Assembly: GCF_002285415.1 (NCBI RefSeq)
Contig: NZ_NSBU01000007.1
Location: forward strand, 498,501 to 562,500
Source: Actibacterium pelagium
GTDB taxonomy: Bacteria > Pseudomonadota > Alphaproteobacteria > Rhodobacterales > Rhodobacteraceae
Direction of reading: 5' to 3'
Length of the DNA: 64,000 nucleotides
The translations under genes and the position numbers were made by a program. Positions 46,555 through 55,782 of the stretch are shown here, piece by piece. Numbering within the stretch: the first letter of the stretch is position 1; every line of letters begins with the position of its first letter. The notes under the pieces are model-generated. The model saw nothing but the letters and a program-made list of their open reading frames with translations. It did no database searches and was not told where the DNA came from.

Positions 46555-46643
46555 GAAAAAAATGCTGCGGGAGCAAACATAGCCGCTATGACTGTTGCGC
46601 ATGGCTCACAGTTTTATGTGAGGTAAATTCTAGGCAGATAGCG

Positions 46644-47546
46644 CTATTCTTGCTCTTCTTTCAGGCGTTTACGGTGTTCCATGATCTCTGAAACCACGAA
46701 ATCCCGAAAGACAGCTATGCGTTTTGAGTGCCGAAGCTCTTCGGGGTAGGCAAGGAAAACCGGTACCTCGTTGCTTTCCACATCCGGCATGACTCGGATC
46801 AGTTTTGGGAAATCAGAGATAACATAGTCAGGCAGAACGCCGATCCCAAGGCCCGCTTGGGTGGCTTTCAGAACACCGTAGTAGTTGTTCACCCGCAGGG
46901 TCGACGGCGGTTCGTAGGATAGAATTTCCTGAACCAGTGTCGAGCCGGCGCTGACTTGGACAGAATTTACGTTCTGACAGATCAAACGATGGTCGACGAG
47001 ATCTTCCAGCTTCTCGGGCGAACCGTGTTTTTCCAGATAGTCCGCGTCAGCGTATAGCCGCATCCTGACGGACATGATTTTCTTCCGGACGAGATCAGCC
47101 TGGCTTGGTTCTTTCATCCGGATGGCGACGTCGGCTTCGCGCATGGGCAGATCAAGCACGCGCTCTTCAAGCATCAGATCAATGTTCAAGTCCGGGTACT
47201 CTTCGTACAGCTTCCACAAACGAGGGGCCAACCACAGCGATCCAAAGCCCGTTGTGGTGGTCACACGAAGTTCGCCGAAGACCTCATCTTCGCTGTCGCG
47301 GATGCGAGCGGCCGCCGTATCGAGGCGCTTGGACATCGACCGGGTGGCGTCGAATAGAAGTTCGCCTTGTTCGGTCAGGATCAACCCGCGTGCATGGCGA
47401 TGGAACAGTGTGGTGTTCAGGCTTTCTTCCAGCGCACGAATCTGACGGCTGACCGCTGATTGCGACAAATGCAGGGTGTCGCCCGCATGTGTAAGGCTGC
47501 CGGCATCGGCGACTGCATGGAAGATTCTAAGTTTATCCCAATCCAT
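46644..47546 (-). CDS. LysR-family transcription regulator
   Basis: 300 residues from ATG 47546; a GTG at 47606 would add 20 residues, and neither start has a convincing ribosome site. N-terminal winged helix (MDWDKLRIFHAVADAGSLTHAGDTLHLSQSAVSRQIRALEESLNTTLFHRHARG) and a substrate-binding domain. Regulators of this subtype often lie near trxB in Roseobacters, but no such gene is adjacent here. Target unknown. Confidence 0.85.
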   Translation of the reverse strand: MDWDKLRIFHAVADAGSLTHAGDTLHLSQSAVSRQIRALEESLNTTLFHRHARGLILTEQGELLFDATRSMSKRLDTAAARIRDSEDEVFGELRVTTTTGFGSLWLAPRLWKLYEEYPDLNIDLMLEERVLDLPMREADVAIRMKEPSQADLVRKKIMSVRMRLYADADYLEKHGSPEKLEDLVDHRLICQNVNSVQVSAGSTLVQEILSYEPPSTLRVNNYYGVLKATQAGLGIGVLPDYVISDFPKLIRVMPDVESNEVPVFLAYPEELRHSKRIAVFRDFVVSEIMEHRKRLKEEQE

Positions 47547-47836
47547 TCCGTAAGTGAGGCTGTTGGGCGTTTGACCCGCGTTCGCCTCCTCCTGCAATTT
47601 GTCCACGTTAAAGGTTGCACGACATCCGCTTGTTTAAAATCAACGGGTTGTCTTGTCGCGCATGACCGAAGGGTGCTTGTTCTACAAATATGCGGGAGAA
47701 GGTTCAAACGCAAAGCTTGTCGTCAAAAAAAAAGTGATCGGATGGCTAAAAAGTAACAAAGTGATATTCGCCGCGCTTGTTTCTAGTGGCCAGTTTCACT
47801 GGTCCTGTCTGACAAATATGACTATGTGGCTTCGAA

Positions 47837-48730
47837 ATGATGACGAAGATCGACGAAATACGCCAAGAAGCAACCCGTGAAATCAGTTATGCCAGCTCGG
47901 CAAGTTCTACCGTTGGGCAAAAACTGATCCGGTTGACCGAAAACGCGACGGGCAGGCTAAGCCTGATCCGCCGGGCGGCTGGCTATGAGACCGAAGTCGC
48001 GCAGGGGCGGGACTTTTGGCAGGTCATGATCGAACGTTACGGGCTGTCGATGGACATTCTGGCCGGCGGGCTGGACAACATTCCTGCCGAAGGGCCCGTC
48101 ATTCTGGTCGCGAACCATCCTTTCGGCATTCTGGATGGGCTGATCATGGGGCATATCCTGTCCACGCGGCGCGGCGATTTTCGAATTCTGGCGAACACGG
48201 TCTTCCGTAAGGCGGAAGAGTTGAACCGTATTGTCCTGCCTATAAGCTTTGACGAAACGCGCGAGGCACAGCGGGTAAACATCGAAACCCGCCGCTATTC
48301 GCTGAATTACTTGTCTCAAGGTGGCGCAATCGGCGTGTTCCCGGGCGGGACGGTTTCGACCTCTCGCAAGCCATTCTCTCGTGCGATGGACCCGCGCTGG
48401 CGCAGCTTTACCGCGCGGATGATTGCAAAATCCGATGCGACGGTGATCCCGATTTTCTTCGAGGGCACGAATTCGCGCATCTTTCAGTTGGCAAGTCGGG
48501 TCAGTCCGACGCTGCGCCTGTCGCTACTGATCCGAGAGTTCGGGCGCAGGGTCGATGAGCCAGTAAAGCTGGTCATTGGCGAGCCTTTGGATCGTTCTGA
48601 ACTTCAAAGCTTTGCCGGTGACCCCAAAGCCCTGATGGAATTTTTGCGCAAGGCGACTTATGCGCTTTCCCCCGTTCCGTTGCAGTCTTATGCTCATGGC
48701 TACGAGTTTGAAGAAAAGCACAAAGACTGA
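47837..48730 (+). CDS. Lysophospholipid acyltransferase (PlsC/OlsA-like)
   Basis: 297 residues. Acyltransferase motif [10 protein letters not shown] (HxxxxD class) and the FPGGTVS block. Its length and the [34 protein letters not shown] leader place it with the hemolysin-like/PlsC family, candidates for lyso-ornithine-lipid or lysophosphatidate acylation. It is followed by murI with a one-base stop/start overlap (TGATG), so the two are coupled. Confidence 0.85.
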   Translation: MMTKIDEIRQEATREISYASSASSTVGQKLIRLTENATGRLSLIRRAAGYETEVAQGRDFWQVMIERYGLSMDILAGGLDNIPAEGPVILVANHPFGILDGLIMGHILSTRRGDFRILANTVFRKAEELNRIVLPISFDETREAQRVNIETRRYSLNYLSQGGAIGVFPGGTVSTSRKPFSRAMDPRWRSFTARMIAKSDATVIPIFFEGTNSRIFQLASRVSPTLRLSLLIREFGRRVDEPVKLVIGEPLDRSELQSFAGDPKALMEFLRKATYALSPVPLQSYAHGYEFEEKHKD

Positions 48731-49542
48731 TGGCTGTCGGCATTTTTGATTCAGGACTGGGCGGGTTGACCGTCTGGGATGCGGTAACCAAGCGGTTGCC
48801 TGATGTTCCGATTGTATATCTGGGCGACAACGCTCACGCGCCTTACGGGGTAAGGGACGCGGATGATGTGTATAACCTGACCACCGCAGCGGTCGAACGC
48901 CTTTGGGAAGCCGGGTGCGATCTTGTGATCCTTGCGTGTAATACCGCCAGTGCGGCCGCCTTGCGGCGGATGCAGGATGGCTGGATCCCCGAAGATAAGC
49001 GGGTGCTTGGCGTTTTCGTGCCATTGATCGAGGCGCTGACAGAGCGCCAGTGGGGCGATAATTCTCCGCCGCGCGAAGTTGAAACCAAGCATGTCGCCCT
49101 GTTTGCAACGCCCGCGACGGTAGCAAGCCGTGCGTTCCAGCGCGAGCTGGCGTTCCGCGCGATCGGTGTCGATGTCGAGGCGCAGCCATGTGGTGGTGTC
49201 GTCGACGCGATCGAAGAGGGGGACGAGATCCTCGCAGAGGCCCTTGTCCGCAGCCATGTCGAAGCTTTGAAGCGTCGTATGCCGCATCCAGAAGCCGCTA
49301 TCTTGGGCTGCACTCATTACCCATTGATGGAAAAGACCTTCCAGAAGGCCTTGGGGGACGACGTGCGCGTGTTCTCTCAGGCGAACCTCGTGGCGGACAG
49401 TCTTGCCGACTATCTTGAACGGCACCCTGAAATGATCGGGCCCGGCAAAGTTTCGCTTAACCTTACGACGGGCGATCCCGCGGTGGTTTCCGACAAAGCC
49501 ACTCAGTTCCTGAGACGCAAAGTAGAGTTTCACGCCGCCTGA
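48730..49542 (+). CDS. murI: Glutamate racemase
   Basis: 270 residues. Makes D-glutamate for peptidoglycan. Opening [16 protein letters not shown] with the catalytic-loop residues, the first active cysteine in [13 protein letters not shown] and the second in [10 protein letters not shown], so both proton-transfer cysteines are present. Confidence 0.95.
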   Translation: MAVGIFDSGLGGLTVWDAVTKRLPDVPIVYLGDNAHAPYGVRDADDVYNLTTAAVERLWEAGCDLVILACNTASAAALRRMQDGWIPEDKRVLGVFVPLIEALTERQWGDNSPPREVETKHVALFATPATVASRAFQRELAFRAIGVDVEAQPCGGVVDAIEEGDEILAEALVRSHVEALKRRMPHPEAAILGCTHYPLMEKTFQKALGDDVRVFSQANLVADSLADYLERHPEMIGPGKVSLNLTTGDPAVVSDKATQFLRRKVEFHAA

Positions 49543-49594
49543 TTGCGATAGGCGTCTTTCTGCCCTAAATCCCGTGTAAGCACAGGAAAAGACC

Positions 49595-50623
49595 ATGACA
49601 CATAAAATCGCCATCCTCGGCGCCTCGGGCTACACCGGGGCAGAGCTTGTCCGGCTCATCGCTACCCATCCGTCGATGGAAATCGTCGCACTTTCGGGGG
49701 ACCGAAAGGCCGGTATGGCGATGGCAGAGGTATTCCCGCATCTGCGCCATCTTGATTTGCCGAACTTGGTAAAGATCGAAGAGATCGATTTCTCTGGCGT
49801 GGATCTGGCCTTCTGCGCCTTGCCGCATGCCACAAGCCAGTCGGTGATCTCGCAGCTTCCGACCACTTTGAAGATCGTGGACTTGTCTGCCGACTTCCGT
49901 CTGCGTGACCCGGCTGCTTATGAAAAGTGGTACGGCAAACCGCATTCGGCGCTAGAGATGCAGAAAGAGGCCGTCTATGGCCTAACCGAATTCTATCGTG
50001 AAGAGATCAAGCAGGCGCGTCTGGTGGCAGGTACTGGCTGTAACGCTGCGACTGGCCAATATGCGCTATCTCCGCTGGTTGAAGCAGGTGTTATCGATCT
50101 GGATGAAATCCTGATTGATCTAAAGGCGGCCGTTTCCGGGGCGGGGCGCTCTTTGAAGGAAAACCTGCTGCACGCAGAGCTGTCCGAGGGCTATCACGCC
50201 TATGCGGCTGGCGGCACGCACCGTCACCTTGGCGAATTTGACCAAGAGTTTTCGAAACTCGCCGGTCGTCCGGTGCAGGTTCAATTCACACCGCATCTGA
50301 TCCCGGCAAACAGAGGCATTCTGGCGACCGTCTATGTGCGCGGCGATGCCGCAGTTGTGCATCAAACGCTGGCCAATAAATATGAAGGCGAAACCTTCAT
50401 CGAGGTTCTGCCGATGGGGCAGTTGCCCTCGACCAAGCATATCCGCGGCTCTAACTTCGTTCATATCGGGGTGATTACGGACCGGATCGAAGGCCGCGTG
50501 ATTGTGGTTGCGGCGCTCGACAACCTGACAAAGGGGTCGTCGGGACAGGCGCTGCAGAACGCGAACCTGATGTTGGGTGAGCCGGAAGAAACCGGGCTGA
50601 TGCTGGCCCCGGTCTTCCCGTAG
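49595..50623 (+). CDS. argC: N-acetyl-gamma-glutamyl-phosphate reductase
   Basis: 342 residues, with AGGAAAAG upstream. NADPH-dependent third step of arginine biosynthesis. Opening [24 protein letters not shown] and the cysteine nucleophile in [13 protein letters not shown]. ccmE follows 11 bases downstream. Confidence 0.95.
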   Translation: MTHKIAILGASGYTGAELVRLIATHPSMEIVALSGDRKAGMAMAEVFPHLRHLDLPNLVKIEEIDFSGVDLAFCALPHATSQSVISQLPTTLKIVDLSADFRLRDPAAYEKWYGKPHSALEMQKEAVYGLTEFYREEIKQARLVAGTGCNAATGQYALSPLVEAGVIDLDEILIDLKAAVSGAGRSLKENLLHAELSEGYHAYAAGGTHRHLGEFDQEFSKLAGRPVQVQFTPHLIPANRGILATVYVRGDAAVVHQTLANKYEGETFIEVLPMGQLPSTKHIRGSNFVHIGVITDRIEGRVIVVAALDNLTKGSSGQALQNANLMLGEPEETGLMLAPVFP

Positions 50624-50634
50624 GAGGAACGCAG

Positions 50635-51081
50635 ATGCGTGGGCTGAAGAAGAAACGTCGTATCCAGATCATCGTGCTGGCCTTTGTGGCGCTGGCCGTA
50701 GCGACCGGCATGATCGGTTATGCGCTGCAGGACGGTATCAACTTCTTCCGATCGCCGAGCCAGATTGTGGCCGAACCGCCGAAGCCGACCGAAGTATTCC
50801 GAATTGGCGGGCTGGTCGCGGAAGGGTCGCTTGAACGCGGTCAGGGCGAGACCATCCGGTTCAAAGTAACCGACGGCGGGGCCGAGGTTCCGGTGGTCTA
50901 CACAGGTATCCTGCCCGACCTGTTTGAGGAAAATCAGGGGATGGTCGGCACCGGAAAATACGTGAACGGTGTCTTTGAAGCCTCTGAAATTCTTGCCAAA
51001 CATGACGAGACCTATATGCCGAAAGAGGTCATTGATGCCTTGAAAGAACAAGGCACATACGTCGAGCCGGACGGCTCGTAA
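50635..51081 (+). CDS. ccmE: Cytochrome c maturation protein CcmE
   Basis: 148 residues. Periplasmic heme chaperone anchored by one N-terminal segment (about 9-31). The heme-binding H123 lies in LAKHDETYMPKE (HxxxY motif, Y127). It carries heme from CcmABCD to the CcmF/CcmH ligation site, both encoded downstream after the lysis cassette. Confidence 0.95.
   Translation: MRGLKKKRRIQIIVLAFVALAVATGMIGYALQDGINFFRSPSQIVAEPPKPTEVFRIGGLVAEGSLERGQGETIRFKVTDGGAEVPVVYTGILPDLFEENQGMVGTGKYVNGVFEASEILAKHDETYMPKEVIDALKEQGTYVEPDGS
51063..51078 (+). terminator. Weak hairpin at the end of ccmE
   Basis: CGAGCC-GGAC-GGCTCG, 6-bp stem, ends at the ccmE stop codon and is followed by TAAATTTCGG. A weak terminator or pause at best. 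Confidence 0.35.
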
Positions 51082-51108
51082 ATTTCGGATTAACCCCAAC
51101 GGCTTCAG

Positions 51109-51140
51109 CCTGAACCCACTGCAAAAAGCGAGGGTTCAGG
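51109..51140 (+). promoter_or_regulatory. Perfect inverted repeat before the endolysin start
   Basis: CCTGAACCC (51109-51117) and GGGTTCAGG (51132-51140) form a 9-bp perfect stem over a 14-base loop, ending on the base before the ATG. The GAGGG ribosome site (51130-51134) is half in the stem. It could lock translation or act as a dyad operator. Confidence 0.7.
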
Positions 51141-51752
51141 ATGGATCGTATCACGTCAATTGCCGATGAGATCATTTCCCGCGAGGGCGGTTTTGTGGAT
51201 GACCCCGACGATCCGGGAGGGGCGACAAACCACGGCGTGACTATTCACACAATGAAGCGGTTAGGTCTGGACCTGAACCGCGATGGTCGGGTTGATGCGC
51301 GGGATGTGCGTAAACTTAGCCGCAGTCAGGCCCGGAAAATCTTTCTGAAAGACTATTTTCACCACCCGCGACTGGATGCGTTACCAGAGGCGTTGCAGGC
51401 GTCTGTTTTCGACATGTATGTCAATGCGGGCACCAATTCTGTTCGCATTTTACAGCGCCTTCTCAATGACATGGGCCATGCTCTTGAGGTGGACGGTGTC
51501 ATTGGCCCGAAGACAATCTTGGCTGCTGAAACGGCCTATGCAACTGCGCCGAACCATTTGGTTGATGCTTATGGGATCGCGCGCCGGAACTATTACTACG
51601 CTTTGGCCGACAGACGTCCGGCAAGCCGCAAATATGCGCGCCGACGTGATGGTGGAAAAGGTGGCTGGATCCGTCGGGCGGAAGAGTTCATTTCGGCCCG
51701 CTATCATCTGACCCACGCCGAACATGCTGCGAGGGTCGCATCATGGGGGTGA
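51141..51752 (+). CDS. GH108 endolysin (N-acetylmuramidase-type)
   Basis: 203 residues. GH108 catalytic start with E15 in REGGFVDDPDDPGGATNHGVT and a PG_binding_3-like C-terminal half (GNGG-like YVNAGTNSVRILQRLLNDMG...VDGVIGPKTI). Inserted at residues 44-55 is a complete EF-hand loop DLNRDGRVDARD. No signal peptide, so release would need the holin encoded next. Flanked by ccmE and a holin gene. Similar enzymes serve prophages and the lysis module of Rhodobacteraceae gene transfer agents; from memory this matches RcGTA-type lysis genes, not verified. Confidence 0.9.
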   Translation: MDRITSIADEIISREGGFVDDPDDPGGATNHGVTIHTMKRLGLDLNRDGRVDARDVRKLSRSQARKIFLKDYFHHPRLDALPEALQASVFDMYVNAGTNSVRILQRLLNDMGHALEVDGVIGPKTILAAETAYATAPNHLVDAYGIARRNYYYALADRRPASRKYARRRDGGKGGWIRRAEEFISARYHLTHAEHAARVASWG

Positions 51753-52270
51753 TTGAAGGACTGTTGACCTTGCTGTTCGGTAACGGTCGGAATGTGGTGC
51801 GCGAAACGGCCGAGGTTTTCCGAGAGAACTCTGAAAACGGGGCAGTAAGAGCTGCGGATTGGCAGGTTGCTGCTTTGAACCAGTTCGCCAGTGAGTTCGG
51901 GGGCAACCGGGTGTCGCGGTTTGATCGCTTTATCGACGGGCTGAACCGATTGCCGCGTCCTGCGATGGCTTTCGGCACGATTGGCTTGTTTGTGGCAGCG
52001 ATGGTGAACCCGGTTTGGTTCTCGGCGCGGATGCAGGGGATATCGCTGGTGCCAGAGCCGCTTTGGTGGCTGTTGGGTGCGATCATCAGCTTCTATTTCG
52101 GGGCACGTCATCAGGCAAAAGGGCAGGAGTTTCAGCGATCTATCGCAGAAACCTTGGGAAGAACCCAAGTTGTGCATGGAAATCTACGCGCGTTGGAGGC
52201 GTTGGAAAATGGTGCCACTTATCAAACCGGACCAAACCCGGCGCTGGAAGACTGGAGGTCCGAACAATGA
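51743..52270 (+). CDS. Holin (3TM family)
   Basis: 175 residues, starting 10 bases inside the endolysin gene. Amphipathic N-terminal part, two or three hydrophobic segments in PRPAMAFGTIGLFVAAMVNPVWF and SLVPEPLWWLLGAIISFYFGARHQAKG, then a polar tail. The pattern fits the phage 3TM_holin group. It would make membrane holes for endolysin export. The stop overlaps the next small gene by ATGA. Confidence 0.8.
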   Translation: MGVIEGLLTLLFGNGRNVVRETAEVFRENSENGAVRAADWQVAALNQFASEFGGNRVSRFDRFIDGLNRLPRPAMAFGTIGLFVAAMVNPVWFSARMQGISLVPEPLWWLLGAIISFYFGARHQAKGQEFQRSIAETLGRTQVVHGNLRALEALENGATYQTGPNPALEDWRSEQ

Positions 52271-52413
52271 CCGTTCTGATGCCCGTACTTACCGCAGCCC
52301 TGATGCTAAGCGTCTACGTTGACTGGTATCCAGAAGACCACGAATCCACTGTCTTGGATCTGTCTTTCTTGTCTGCGGCGACGTTGCTGACGGTGTTTCA
52401 GCTAATCAGCTAG
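52267..52413 (+). CDS. 48-residue small membrane protein of the lysis cassette
   Basis: MTVLMPVLTAALMLSVYVDWYPEDHESTVLDLSFLSAATLLTVFQLIS. Two hydrophobic parts separated by an acidic loop. It begins by ATGA overlap with the holin gene, so its translation is coupled to it. No family recognised; could be an auxiliary or antiholin-like lysis protein. Confidence 0.65.
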   Translation: MTVLMPVLTAALMLSVYVDWYPEDHESTVLDLSFLSAATLLTVFQLIS

Positions 52414-52502
52414 GGCCGCCTTATTGAAATTTGCGTGATTTAGGGCGTCCTGCGGCAATTGCCTCATTGGCCTTGCCTGCAAGACGGCCTAATGTCTGCG
52501 CC

Positions 52503-54473
52503 ATGATAGTAGAACTTGGCCACTTTGCCCTGATCCTCGCCTTCGCCGTCGCCATTGTGCAGACGGTTGTTCCCTTAATCGGTGCCCATAAAGGGTGGCG
52601 CAGTTGGATGGCTGTGGCTGAACCTGCGGCGACCGCGCAGTTCATCTTGGTTGCGGGCTCGTTTGCCGCGCTGACCTATGCCTTTGTGACTTCGGACTTT
52701 TCGTTGCGCTTGGTCGTTTTGAACTCTCACACCGCGAAGCCGCTTTTGTACAAGATTTCGGGTGTCTGGGGGAACCACGAAGGCTCGATGCTTCTTTGGG
52801 TGCTGATTCTGGCCCTGTTTGGCGCGACTGCTGCGTGGTTTGGCGGTAACCTGCCACCCAGCCTGCGGGCACGGGTACTGGGCGTACAGGCCTCTGTTGG
52901 GGTGGCGTTTTATGCCTTTGTTCTGTTCACCTCAAACCCGTTCCAGCGGTTGGCGCAGCCGCCGTTCGACGGCCAAGACCTGAACCCACTGCTGCAAGAC
53001 CCGGGTTTGGCGTTCCACCCTCCGTTCCTGTATTTGGGTTACGTCGGACTTTCGATCTGTTTCTCATTCGCCGTCGCCGCGCTGCTTGAGGGCCGCGTGG
53101 ATGCAGCTTGGGGCCGTTGGGTGCGCCCTTGGACGCTGGCCGCATGGCTGTTCCTGTCGATCGGGATCGGTCTGGGCAGTTGGTGGGCCTATTACGAACT
53201 GGGCTGGGGCGGTTTCTGGTTCTGGGATCCGGTTGAAAACGCCAGTTTCATGCCTTGGCTGATCGCTGCAGCCCTGTTGCATTCTGCCATCGTGGTCGAG
53301 AAGCGTGAGGTTCTGAAAAGCTGGACCATCCTGTTGGCAATCACCGCCTTTGGGTTCTCTTTGATCGGGACGTTCATCGTACGATCTGGTGTAATTACCT
53401 CGGTCCACGCATTCGCGAATGACCCTGAACGGGGCATGTTCATCCTGTTCATCCTTGCCTTCTTCATGGGCGGCGCGCTGACGCTGTTTACCGCGCGGGC
53501 CAGCATCATGCAGGCGAAGGGTGTCTTTGGCGTGGTCAGCCGCGAAACCATGTTGGTGGCCAACAACATCCTGCTGGCCGTGTCCTGCATGGTGGTTTTC
53601 GTCGGCACGCTATGGCCGCTCTTTGCCGAGTTGTTCATGGACCGCAAGCTGTCGGTGGGCCCCCCGTTCTTTAACACTGCCTTCACTCCTTTTATGGTGA
53701 TTTTGGCGCTGATCCTTCCGGTAGGCGCCATCATGCCTTGGAAACGCGGCCGACTGGGTCGGGCGTTGAAGCAGTTGCGTTGGGCCTTTGCGCTGGCTTT
53801 GGCCATCGCTGCTTTGGCATGGGCAATGCAGACCGGACGCAGTGCGCTTGGGCCGATCGGTATCTTCCTTGGTACTTGGCTGGTCGCGGGTGCTGCGGTT
53901 GATCTGTGGAGCCGGACGGGCCGCAAAGGAAGTTTTGCGCGCCTGTGGCGCTTGCCGCGTGCCGATTGGGGCAAGTCGGTTGCGCACAGCGGTTTTGGAA
54001 TCACCATACTGGGTATTGCTGGTCTGCTGGCATGGGAAGTCGAGGACGTCCGCGTCGTCGCAATTGGTGAGACTTTCGACGTGGCCGGTTACGAACTGCG
54101 TTTGAACGATGTGCAAGAACTTCGCGGCCCGAACTATTTCGCGACGACGGGGTTCGTTTCGTTGATTAAGGAAGGCGTAGCTGTCACAGAGTTGCGCCCC
54201 GAAAAGCGCGTCTATCCCGTAGCCGGAATGCCCACCACCGAGGCCGGTATCGACAACGGGTTCCTGCGGGATGTGTATGTGGTTCTTGGCGACCGCCAGC
54301 TTGACGGAAGCTGGGCCGTTCGGACCTATATCAAACCGCTGGCTAACTGGATTTGGCTGGGAACGATCGTAATGGCCCTTGGAGGTCTGCTCAGCTTGTC
54401 GGATCGTCGTTATCGCGTTGCTGCGGGAGCCGCAAAGGCAGTGAAGCCGACCCAAGGGGTGCCTGCGGAATGA
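52503..54473 (+). CDS. ccmF: Cytochrome c heme lyase subunit CcmF
   Basis: 656 residues from ATG 52503, the normal length; a further-upstream in-frame ATG at 52431 adds 24 non-hydrophobic residues. About 14 membrane segments and the heme-handling motif WGGFWFWDPVENASFMPWL. With CcmH it attaches heme to apocytochromes c. ATGA overlap with ccmH. It is transcribed behind the lysis cassette, with no clear promoter in the 89-base gap. Confidence 0.95.
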   Translation: MIVELGHFALILAFAVAIVQTVVPLIGAHKGWRSWMAVAEPAATAQFILVAGSFAALTYAFVTSDFSLRLVVLNSHTAKPLLYKISGVWGNHEGSMLLWVLILALFGATAAWFGGNLPPSLRARVLGVQASVGVAFYAFVLFTSNPFQRLAQPPFDGQDLNPLLQDPGLAFHPPFLYLGYVGLSICFSFAVAALLEGRVDAAWGRWVRPWTLAAWLFLSIGIGLGSWWAYYELGWGGFWFWDPVENASFMPWLIAAALLHSAIVVEKREVLKSWTILLAITAFGFSLIGTFIVRSGVITSVHAFANDPERGMFILFILAFFMGGALTLFTARASIMQAKGVFGVVSRETMLVANNILLAVSCMVVFVGTLWPLFAELFMDRKLSVGPPFFNTAFTPFMVILALILPVGAIMPWKRGRLGRALKQLRWAFALALAIAALAWAMQTGRSALGPIGIFLGTWLVAGAAVDLWSRTGRKGSFARLWRLPRADWGKSVAHSGFGITILGIAGLLAWEVEDVRVVAIGETFDVAGYELRLNDVQELRGPNYFATTGFVSLIKEGVAVTELRPEKRVYPVAGMPTTEAGIDNGFLRDVYVVLGDRQLDGSWAVRTYIKPLANWIWLGTIVMALGGLLSLSDRRYRVAAGAAKAVKPTQGVPAE

Positions 54474-54919
54474 AACGCCTTATCCTGATCCTGTCGCTTT
54501 TGGTGACCCCAGTTCTGGCGGTTGAACCGGATGAAATCCTGGCCGATCCGAAACTAGAAGAGCGGGCCAGAGAGCTTTCAAAGGGGCTGCGCTGCTTGGT
54601 TTGTCGTAACGAAAGCATCGACGAGTCAAACGCCGATCTGGCCAAAGACCTTCGCCTTTTGGTGAGAGAGCGTCTTGTAGCGGGTGACACCAATGACCAG
54701 GTGATCGACTTTGTCGTGGATCGCTATGGTGAATACGTTCTGCTAAAGCCGACCACTGGTGGGGCGAACCTTGTTCTGTGGGCGACTGGTCCGATTGTTT
54801 TGCTGCTGGCGATTGGGGCAGGGGCCATGTTTGTCCGCTCTCGCCGTCGTTCGGCTCAAACCTCTGACGATCTGACCGATGAGGAACAGGCGCGCCTGAA
54901 GGAAATCATGGGCGAATGA
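54470..54919 (+). CDS. ccmH: Cytochrome c maturation protein CcmH (CcmL-type, N-terminal part)
   Basis: 149 residues from ATG 54470. Signal/anchor segment, thiol motif C42-L-V-C45 in LRCLVCRNESIDESNADLAKDLR, then a second membrane segment at about 105-125 and a polar tail. It reduces apocytochrome cysteines for heme attachment. The TPR half found fused in some CcmH proteins is absent, so a separate CcmI/CycH is expected elsewhere. Confidence 0.92.
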   Translation: MKRLILILSLLVTPVLAVEPDEILADPKLEERARELSKGLRCLVCRNESIDESNADLAKDLRLLVRERLVAGDTNDQVIDFVVDRYGEYVLLKPTTGGANLVLWATGPIVLLLAIGAGAMFVRSRRRSAQTSDDLTDEEQARLKEIMGE

Positions 54920-54992
54920 CCCCGCGTTCTGCTTTTAATGGCAGGCAAAGCATCTATGGTCGACAGGATATAACAAGTCGCGGAGTCCGTTC

Positions 54993-55769
54993 ATGATTTA
55001 CCAGATGATTCAGCTTTCTATTGCCGAGGATGTTGCGGTACTGACGTTGAACCGGCCCGACGTCATGAACGCGCTGAACACCCAGATGCGCGCCGAAATT
55101 CTGGATGCCGTGAAGCAGGCAGAGAAAAGTGCACGGGTCTTGGTGATGACGGGGGCAGGGAAATGCTTCTGTTCTGGGCAAGACCTTGCCGATGGCGTTA
55201 ATGCTGCGACACTCGATCTGGAGCGGGCCCTGCGCGATGAGTATGAGCCCATGCTCAAAACCATCTACGACTGCAAGATCCCGACAATTTCAGCAGTGAA
55301 CGGCGCGGCTGCCGGGGCAGGGGCCAATCTGGCGCTGGCCGCTGATGTTGTAATCGCCACCGAAAGCGCCACGTTTCTTCAGGCCTTCACGCGGATCGGA
55401 CTGCTGCCGGATGCCGGTGGCACCTATTGGCTGCCCCGTCAAATGGGGATCTCCAAGGCAATGGGCGCGGCCCTGTTCGCCGAGCCGATCTCGGCGCAGC
55501 AGGCGAGTGACTGGGGTATGATCTGGGAAGCGGTTCCCGATGCAGAGTTTGACGCCCACTGGCGGGCTCGGGCGGCGAAGCTGGCCGTGGGCCCGACTGT
55601 TGCCTATGGCCGGGTCAAGAAGGCGCTGCGACAAAGTTTTGAGAACACTTTGGAAGAACAGCTGGCAGTCGAAGCGCGGTATCAGGGAAAGCTGGGCAAG
55701 ACCCACGATTTCCTAGAGGGCGTGATGGCCTTCCTGCAAAAACGCCCTGCGAAATACGAAGGCCGCTAA
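54993..55769 (+). CDS. Enoyl-CoA hydratase/isomerase family protein (PaaG-like)
   Basis: 258 residues, with GGAG seven bases before ATG 54993. Crotonase fold: FCSGQDLADG, AVNGAAAGAGANLALAADVVIA and FTRIGLLPDAGGTYWLPR. The position of the usual catalytic Glu in hydratases holds aspartate in LPDAGG, as in PaaG-type isomerases. It sits at the end of the ccm cluster in alphaproteobacteria with no evident link; the substrate is unknown. Confidence 0.85.
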   Translation: MIYQMIQLSIAEDVAVLTLNRPDVMNALNTQMRAEILDAVKQAEKSARVLVMTGAGKCFCSGQDLADGVNAATLDLERALRDEYEPMLKTIYDCKIPTISAVNGAAAGAGANLALAADVVIATESATFLQAFTRIGLLPDAGGTYWLPRQMGISKAMGAALFAEPISAQQASDWGMIWEAVPDAEFDAHWRARAAKLAVGPTVAYGRVKKALRQSFENTLEEQLAVEARYQGKLGKTHDFLEGVMAFLQKRPAKYEGR

Positions 55770-55782
55770 GGGCAAAGGCCGC

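Larger units (their letters stand above)
46255..46643. other. Gene-free interval containing the sRNA candidate
   Basis: 389 bases between purL and the LysR gene. The half next to purL (46255-46446) presumably holds its promoter, but no clear hexamers stand out. The rest contains a strong terminator and sRNA promoter, listed separately. Open frames here are short and have no ribosome sites. Confidence 0.6.

Noticed and set aside
46531-46626. 31-codon frame MRQIFFDQEK...
   Set aside because: No ribosome site and overlaps the proposed sRNA promoter; too short to support.
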